64,000 bases of DNA from the NCBI RefSeq assembly GCF_025151385.1, contig NZ_CP102287.1:1550001-1614000 (forward strand), written 5' to 3'. The notes beneath the pieces were generated by a model. The model did not search any database and was not told where the DNA came from. It was given only the letters and a program-made list of their open reading frames with translations. The stretch comes from Hoylesella buccalis ATCC 35310. GTDB lineage: Bacteria; Bacteroidota; Bacteroidia; Bacteroidales; Bacteroidaceae. A program made the translations under genes and the position numbers. Below, one piece after another: positions 62,298-64,000 of this stretch. Numbering within the stretch: position 1 is the first letter of the stretch; every line of letters starts with the position of its first letter.

Positions 62298-62454
62298 AAA
62301 TATCTTGTAATTATGAACGAAAGTTTTTGAATATAAGATACTTGCTAAGTCAAAGAAAAGTAAATGAAATCCTATGAGTTACCTGAAGTTGTAGTCACCG
62401 GTCATTGACCTCAGAATGTAGAAGAAAAAGAGAAGAAAAGAGGAGGAACAAAAC

Positions 62455-63009
62455 ATGAAAAATAAAAATTTACTAATTCTAATGACTCTGTTAATTTTTG
62501 GGGGTGTTACAGGTTGTATTAGTAACAACTCTAACTCTCACCTCATATCAATACAAAAGAAAAATATTAAAGATGCTATTCAGAAAAAGGAAACAATTAA
62601 AAAAAACAAAATAGAGTTTGGTGATAGTCTTTTTGTGAAAAGAATTATTGATGGAAACTTTTTTCAAGAGAAATTTTCTACAGAACAGGACTATGCTTTA
62701 GTTGTAAAACACTGTTTTTCACATACCGATGAACAGTACGATGAAACTTTTGCTGATGGGTTGAGCCAAATGCTAATCAAATATCCTGACAAAATTAAAG
62801 GAATACAAAAAGCAATAAGCTTACTTCCTGCAGAACAACAAAATAAGGCTAACTACAATATGATGGTCTATATTGTATCTTCATGGATATTGGAAAACCA
62901 TACTGATACCATGGACTTAAAAATGTTCTATCAAGCATATCCGTTTTTTAAACGAAGCTCTAAAATTGATAATATCTTGAAAGAACAGTTTGAAAATAGT
63001 ATGGAGTAA
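62455..63009 (+). CDS. Small lipoprotein, unknown function
   Basis: The product is 184 residues with a lipoprotein signal ending GGVTGC (Cys21). The mature part is Lys/Asn-rich and mainly helical, with no motif I know. The gene is clearly more AT-rich than those to the left, suggesting a recent arrival. A gagg-type ribosome site precedes it. The closest neighbours are a second small lipoprotein and a transposase remnant. Confidence 0.6.
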   Translation: MKNKNLLILMTLLIFGGVTGCISNNSNSHLISIQKKNIKDAIQKKETIKKNKIEFGDSLFVKRIIDGNFFQEKFSTEQDYALVVKHCFSHTDEQYDETFADGLSQMLIKYPDKIKGIQKAISLLPAEQQNKANYNMMVYIVSSWILENHTDTMDLKMFYQAYPFFKRSSKIDNILKEQFENSME

Positions 63010-63040
63010 ATAGTCTTATCGTAGAAAAATAGATATAGTA

Positions 63041-63157
63041 TCACGACATAGATAATGCTTCAAATCGAGGAACTTTTCTCTTCCCGTTGACTTGATTTCC
63101 AGCATATTGCTTGCAGATTTCAAGTATTTTTTGGAACTTTGCCATGAGGTTGTGCAT
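63041..63157 (-). pseudogene. Remnant of an IS982-like transposase N-terminus
   Basis: On the minus strand a 38-codon frame reads MHNLMAKFQKILEICKQY, then VNGKRKVPRF, which resembles the start of IS982-type transposases (NLxxKFxKILEIC ... VNxxxxVPR). It stops after a divergent end, so only a fragment remains. No inverted ends were found. Confidence 0.4.
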
Positions 63158-63283
63158 AACAATGATTTTATAACCTGATTAGTTTTGTACCACTAAGTTA
63201 CTAAAAAGTCAACGACGTGTACAACTTTTTACTCATACTTATCAACTTAAATAAATTCCGCCAACGAGTAGTTATCATATATT

Positions 63284-63730
63284 ATGAATAAGTTTACTTA
63301 CATACTATTTGTTTTCCTCTGTTTAATAAACTGTGCACAACCAAATAATAAAAAGCAAGTTTTAAAGGATAGGGCTGTGATATCACTAAAAACAAATGTG
63401 ACAGGAAAAACAACTTTTTATGATTTTTTCAAAAAGTTCGCCTCAGACTCATGTTTTCAACGGAAACACATTTTGTTTCCGTTGAAAATTATATATGAAG
63501 GTTATGATTATGAAGAGGCAGACTCGATTCTTCATATCAGCAAGAGTGATTGGATATATACAAATTTCAACGATTCTATAATAGAAGGGCAAAAAATAAT
63601 TTTAAAGGTTGATACAATGACGCATACTGTTATCTTAAAGGGCTACGATTCGGGAATATATATGAAATATTTATTCAAAACAGATAAGCGTTCTTGGATA
63701 TTATTTCAGATAGATGACTATTCTAATTAA
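63284..63730 (+). CDS. DUF4348-like small lipoprotein
   Basis: The product is 148 residues with a lipoprotein signal LFVFLCLINC (Cys17). The segment FYDFFKKFASDSCFQRKHILFP (given here in two parts: FYDFFKKFASDS and CFQRKHILFP) is like the start of DUF4348 domains of Bacteroides. The assignment is tentative and the function unknown. It is AT-rich, like its neighbour. Confidence 0.5.
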   Translation: MNKFTYILFVFLCLINCAQPNNKKQVLKDRAVISLKTNVTGKTTFYDFFKKFASDSCFQRKHILFPLKIIYEGYDYEEADSILHISKSDWIYTNFNDSIIEGQKIILKVDTMTHTVILKGYDSGIYMKYLFKTDKRSWILFQIDDYSN

Positions 63731-63863
63731 CGTGAATTCGACAAATTCAGAATATCTTTGAATAACAGAGTTCTAAGATATAACAAATTTCGGTAATGCT
63801 CCAAATCGGGAGCTATTGTAATAACCATCTGATTATCAATTTAATTTATAAAAGATTAAGCAT

Positions 63864-63890
63864 AAAGGCAGGGAAAGATTCTCTGCCTTT
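63864..63890 (+). terminator. Hairpin before the last gene
   Basis: aaaggcag pairs with ctgccttt, extended by a few inner pairs, ending in a short T run. The next promoter begins within the same stretch. Confidence 0.5.
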
Positions 63891-63920
63891 TGCTATATTT
63901 GTAGTCCAGAACAAAGAAAA

Positions 63921-64000
63921 ATGAATATACGAGAACGCTTCGGCACTTTGCGCTCCAGGTTGGAAGTGAAAAACTCAAGTTTTCAACACCAAACAAGAGT
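63921..64000 (+). CDS. Start of an unidentified gene (cut by window edge)
   Basis: An ATG at 63921 opens a frame to the window end with 26 codons (MNIRERFGTLRSRLEVKNSS and on). A -7-like box TATATTTG (63894-63901) lies 19 bp upstream, so the frame could be real. Too little is visible to name it. Confidence 0.35.
   Translation, partial: MNIRERFGTLRSRLEVKNSSFQHQTR

Noticed and set aside
63730-63829. Second transposase fragment on the minus strand near the window end
   Set aside because: A 33-codon frame with LEHYRNLLYLR is too short and not matched to a family with any confidence.

Overview
The window looks like a chromosome segment of a Bacteroidales bacterium, most likely a Prevotella-type genus (Prevotellaceae). 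Support: a SusC/SusD pair, a lipobox-bearing TamA-like protein next to TamB, an extended NusB, a C10 protease with a type IX-style C-terminus, DUF5606/DUF4840-type proteins, and repeated Bacteroidetes-type promoters (-33 TTTG or TTG, about 20 nt, -7 TAnnTTTG). No rRNA, tRNA or CRISPR array was seen.

Layout. 1-4.7 kb: the end of tamB, its lipoprotein partner tamL, and yccF. 5-15 kb: a NapH/NapG-like polyferredoxin, umuDC, then housekeeping genes (tdk, rsmI, tadA, yraN, birA, pyrH). 15-20.5 kb: sucCD and a large outer-membrane barrel. 20.8-27.1 kb: purN, an S4 protein, pth and rplY on the minus strand, divergent from nusB-yajC-ybbR-coaE-DUF5606. 27.3-31.3 kb: a lipoprotein, metY, an M15 peptidase and a Ca/Na antiporter. 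31.4-33.1 kb: two accessory genes set among repeats. 33.4-36.4 kb: two identical inverted IS4-type insertion sequences, each with its own 9-bp target duplication. 36.7-45.5 kb: susC, susD, lipA, a beta carbonic anhydrase and a GH29 fucosidase. 46-49 kb: nrdD and nrdG, separated by a paired inverted repeat. 49-51.5 kb: a secreted C10 cysteine protease. 51.5-60.4 kb: a six-gene operon (TetR, two ABC half-transporters, an MMPL/RND pump, a LolA-like carrier, an outer-membrane barrel). 60.4-62 kb: an M48 protease and LemA. 62.2-64 kb: an AT-rich accessory end with two small lipoproteins and a transposase remnant.

Working together. TamB and TamL form an envelope assembly or lipid conduit. SusC/SusD import a glycan and the fucosidase probably trims fucosylated material. 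NrdD/NrdG supply deoxynucleotides without oxygen. The 51.7-60.4 kb operon holds inner-membrane, periplasmic and outer-membrane parts and reads as one complete trans-envelope route for a hydrophobic cargo; it is the best candidate for a little-described system. Its two ABC genes are joined by four copies of an 8-bp repeat, and a promoter plus terminator upstream of tetR suggests a short RNA or attenuator.

Intergenic space is unusual: many gaps are filled with short-period arrays of different words, some of which fold into terminators, and with a GC-rich 40-bp repeat that occurs as inverted pairs.
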